Positions 63,801 through 64,000 of a DNA stretch of 64,000 bases are shown here, one piece after another. The stretch's first letter is position 1, and each line of letters opens with the position of its first letter. The notes beneath the pieces were generated by a model, which saw only the letters and a program-made list of their open reading frames with translations, had not been told where the DNA came from and searched no databases. This stretch comes from Flavobacteriaceae bacterium (GTDB lineage Bacteria; Bacteroidota; Bacteroidia; Flavobacteriales; Flavobacteriaceae), in NCBI GenBank assembly GCA_024644745.1, contig JAHEHF010000009.1:1-64000 (forward strand), in the 5' to 3' direction. Both the position numbers and the translations under genes were made by a program.

Positions 63801-64000
63801 TGTTAAGATCCCATCCGTTAATCCAAATGCATCCAATTGATTGACCAAACCATCTAAAACCGCTGAAGGCAAAAGATTGGCAGCCATTTCAAGTCTTGTG
63901 AGCAAAGGATTATTTGATATATCTAAATCGGTAATGCCATTGGTACCTGCCCTGAACAAGTTTAAATTTGGTAAAGTAGAAATATCAATTGAAGAAATTT
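57897..64000 (-). CDS. Giant repetitive surface protein with C-terminal T9SS-type sorting domain (5' end outside window)
   Basis: At least 2033 residues; the frame stays open to the window edge, so the track start at 63959 (a TTG inside a repeat) is not real. Layout: one partial and six full ~201-aa repeats, each an Ig-like/beta part plus internalin-like leucine-rich motifs (ISSLDISNNSILNRLEI); then a lamin-tail-like domain (ITQYYHGFGGNDKWVEISNI), a long beta-rich region, and a terminal domain (VFDLLGRVIIHNQPKQKSFE ... TKSIKY) resembling a type A T9SS signal. It should be exported by the PorU/PorV system and displayed as an adhesin or glycan-binding protein. Confidence 0.85.
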   Translation of the reverse strand, partial: ISSIDISTLPNLNLFRAGTNGITDLDISNNPLLTRLEMAANLLPSAVLDGLVNQLDAFGLTDGILTVSGNQGITVASQPGYDNLVNKSWSIDVPAPGPPVIATMTITTTSTSSAWFPRSITNTGNAFTWEATNALIGTQTQVANSPTFDFSANDGSPINITITSNDGFSGLTRFQVYTLDITAIDATAATQLDNFHVQANDISSIDISTLTNLTFFRASGNNISSLDISNNSILNRLEIDNNVVTSSELDAIVNQLDAFGQTDGILNLSGNQGITESAQPGYDNLIAKGWTIDVSAPGPPVIATMSITTTSTSNAWSPRSVTNTGNAFVWEASNAAIGTLTQTANVPTFDFSANDGSPINITVTSNDGFSGLTRFQVYTLDITAIDATAATQLGNYHIQNNNISDVDISTLANVTFFRANDNAISSIDISNNSLLNRLEITNNNLTSNELDAIVNQLDAFGLSDGILNISGNQGITESAQPGYDNLIAKGWTIDVDAPAPPVIATMTITTTSTSNAWFPRSVTNTGNAFVWEASNALIGTLTQTANVPTFDFSANDGSPITITVTSNDGFSGLTRFQVYTLDITAIDATAATELDNFHVQNNAISSIDISTMSNLTFFRGLDNNITALDVSGNPLLTRLEVENNSLSSSELDAIVNQLDAFGLLDGILNISGNEGLTESAQPAYDNLIAKGWSIDVDAPGPPVIATMSITTTSTSNAWSPRSVTNTGNALVWEASNALIGTLTQTANVPIFDFSANDGSPINITVTSNDGLSGLTRFQIYTLDITDLDLTQATNLENLHIGNNQIGSIDLSTLTNLNFFRAGTNNLSVLDISANSLLIRLELLDNNMTTAELDAIVNQLDAFGQLDGILDIGGNEDLSIAAQPAFDNLVSKGWTIDVAAPTPPVLTTLSITTTSTSDAWSPRSVANTGNVLVWEATNGLIGTLTQTANVPTFDFSANDGSPISITVTSDDGFTGLTRFQIYTLDITDVDVNEAVELTNFHIQNNNISNVDISTLTNLTFFRANQNNLTSLDISNNDLLTRLELTDNGLTTAVLDGIVNQLDVFGLLDGILTIANNEPLSMAAQPSYDNLITKGWTIDVDAPTPPVFSTITMTTTSNISAWSPRSVLNTGNVLVWEATNALIGTLTQTANVPVFDFSANDGSPISITVTSDDGFGGLTRLQVYTLEITDIDATEAVELTNFHIQNNNISDVDISTLTNLTFFRANENNLSVLDISNNNVLTRLELTDNILTSATLDGIVNQLDVFGQFDGILTIANNLGLTLAAQPSYDNLIAKGWTIDVGPPTDSDIMITQYYHGFGGNDKWVEISNISNEIIPAGKYYLVLFDDDVARTGVIESATPSENTPIPAMDPGETLLFWNGAAVSPSAGNIGDATRIVSPVCSFTGDDVILISTSNTTNSYLNRVDIIGSVSPNPGSAPDGWGVNVSYIKGGCSTEVPHMDYEETDWTFILLSDVDDAIANTNLALGTQVVGPTEFNGSTWSNLQPDQSRTATIASSFTGAPANFISCNLTIANGVDVVFDSGGASSFSIVIYGDFVNNGSLTIGDKESLVVYNADATIGEITKIEKSTPLDDINDVTYWSSPVAGSQIDEIFTGVQQDRIFEFRAGDDNPFYAGTNYKYWWVATGTMTRAKGYAAPGASTGEQTLTFSGVPFNGPFEINTFFSGTIDTGTANENFNLIGNPYPAAIDMQRILIDNPTVNEIALWTHGTTVDPDTGEYDDGDYIFYNSSGSTDGVTNNIASSQAFMIRTVAFGGVSFEDSYKLIGQNDQFYKSSSLKKAAEDTSEENDKIWLRLRSGTEKNDILLSFMEDATDGYDMYYDATGNLYNDNISLIEKNSKFYSKIGNDKFVIQGLSPFGARKNIELGFDTKKTGWFKMSINRKDGALKDSEIYLVDTYMNVKHDLNKSDYEFKADQVGAFPDRFQLEFVNPNIDFDPEDLIDTDAFIVTNDFDLMKVKSGKTVNEIKVFDLLGRVIIHNQPKQKSFELNTGSVKLGTVMIIEARLEDGSFINTKSIKY
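60099..64000 (-). repeat. In-frame array of 603-bp repeats coding 201-aa units
   Basis: Using PPVIAT or its equivalent as landmark, units begin at 63707, 63104, 62501, 61898, 61295 and 60692. Five successive steps are exactly 603 bp; the last unit is 594 bp. A partial seventh unit lies at 63708-64000. The beta part is nearly invariant in protein (FDFSANDGSPI, LTRFQVYTLDI) while the leucine-rich part varies. Confidence 0.92.

Overview
The window comes from a member of the Bacteroidota, most likely a marine-type Flavobacteriia. The evidence is the set of gliding and type IX secretion genes (gldJ, porU, porV, gldF, gldG), many lineage-typical families (DUF6952, DUF4468, DUF6702, DUF5362, DUF2911), AT-rich spacers, and repeated TAnnTTTG -7 promoter boxes in place of TATAAT. 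I cannot name a genus. No rRNA, tRNA, insertion sequence, phage or CRISPR array was seen.

Layout. 1-5.0 kb: a partial GNAT acetyltransferase and pta on the minus strand, then hutI and lipA on the plus strand. 5.0-5.7 kb: a gene-free stretch with three tandem copies of a conserved element, each ending in a terminator-like hairpin; two copies carry a sigma-54-like box at identical spacing. I consider these candidate small RNAs (or micropeptide units) the best lead for something undescribed. 5.7-15.6 kb: a long minus-strand block. It holds a redox group (2-Cys peroxiredoxin, thioredoxin, DUF6952, then tpx under its own promoter) and an envelope/housekeeping train (dgkA, ftsK, lolA, an LptF/LptG-type permease, ribB with a degenerate ribA half, lpxK, a purine nucleoside phosphorylase). 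15.6-26.3 kb: lpd, a LolC/FtsX-like permease, a NamZ-type DUF1343 protein, a YkgJ cysteine-cluster protein, argS, a DUF4468 protein, murF and gldJ. 26.4-32.4 kb: porU, porV, cdd and a group III truncated haemoglobin.

32.5-43.1 kb: mixed housekeeping and accessory genes: a FabH-like synthase, DUF5362, a PepE-like peptidase, a carboxypeptidase-regulatory-domain protein, a 3-methyladenine glycosylase, DUF6702, an M1 peptidase, an Lrp regulator divergent from a Cys/Met PLP enzyme, purC and phoH. 43.2-54.2 kb: a SAM hydrolase-like gene, an ABM monooxygenase, gldF, gldG, two tandem DUF2911 genes, a minus-strand unit of PIG-L deacetylase, 39-aa membrane protein (absent from the ORF track) and Na+/solute symporter, then dnaN. 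54.3-57.7 kb: a tandem pair of unknown 231-aa exported paralogs, a cupin, and a DUF4242/pseudo-cyclase/AraC fusion regulator. 57.9-64.0 kb: the 3' part of a very large repetitive cell-surface protein, running off the window edge.

How it fits together. PorU, PorV and GldJ/F/G serve type IX secretion and gliding, and the giant repeat protein with its C-terminal sorting-like domain is a plausible cargo. LpxK, LolA, the LptG-type and LolC-type permeases, MurF, FtsK and NamZ concern envelope building and peptidoglycan turnover. The peroxiredoxin-thioredoxin-Tpx group and the globin suggest an aerobic life with peroxide or NO stress. All family names come from reading the translations; no database search was run.
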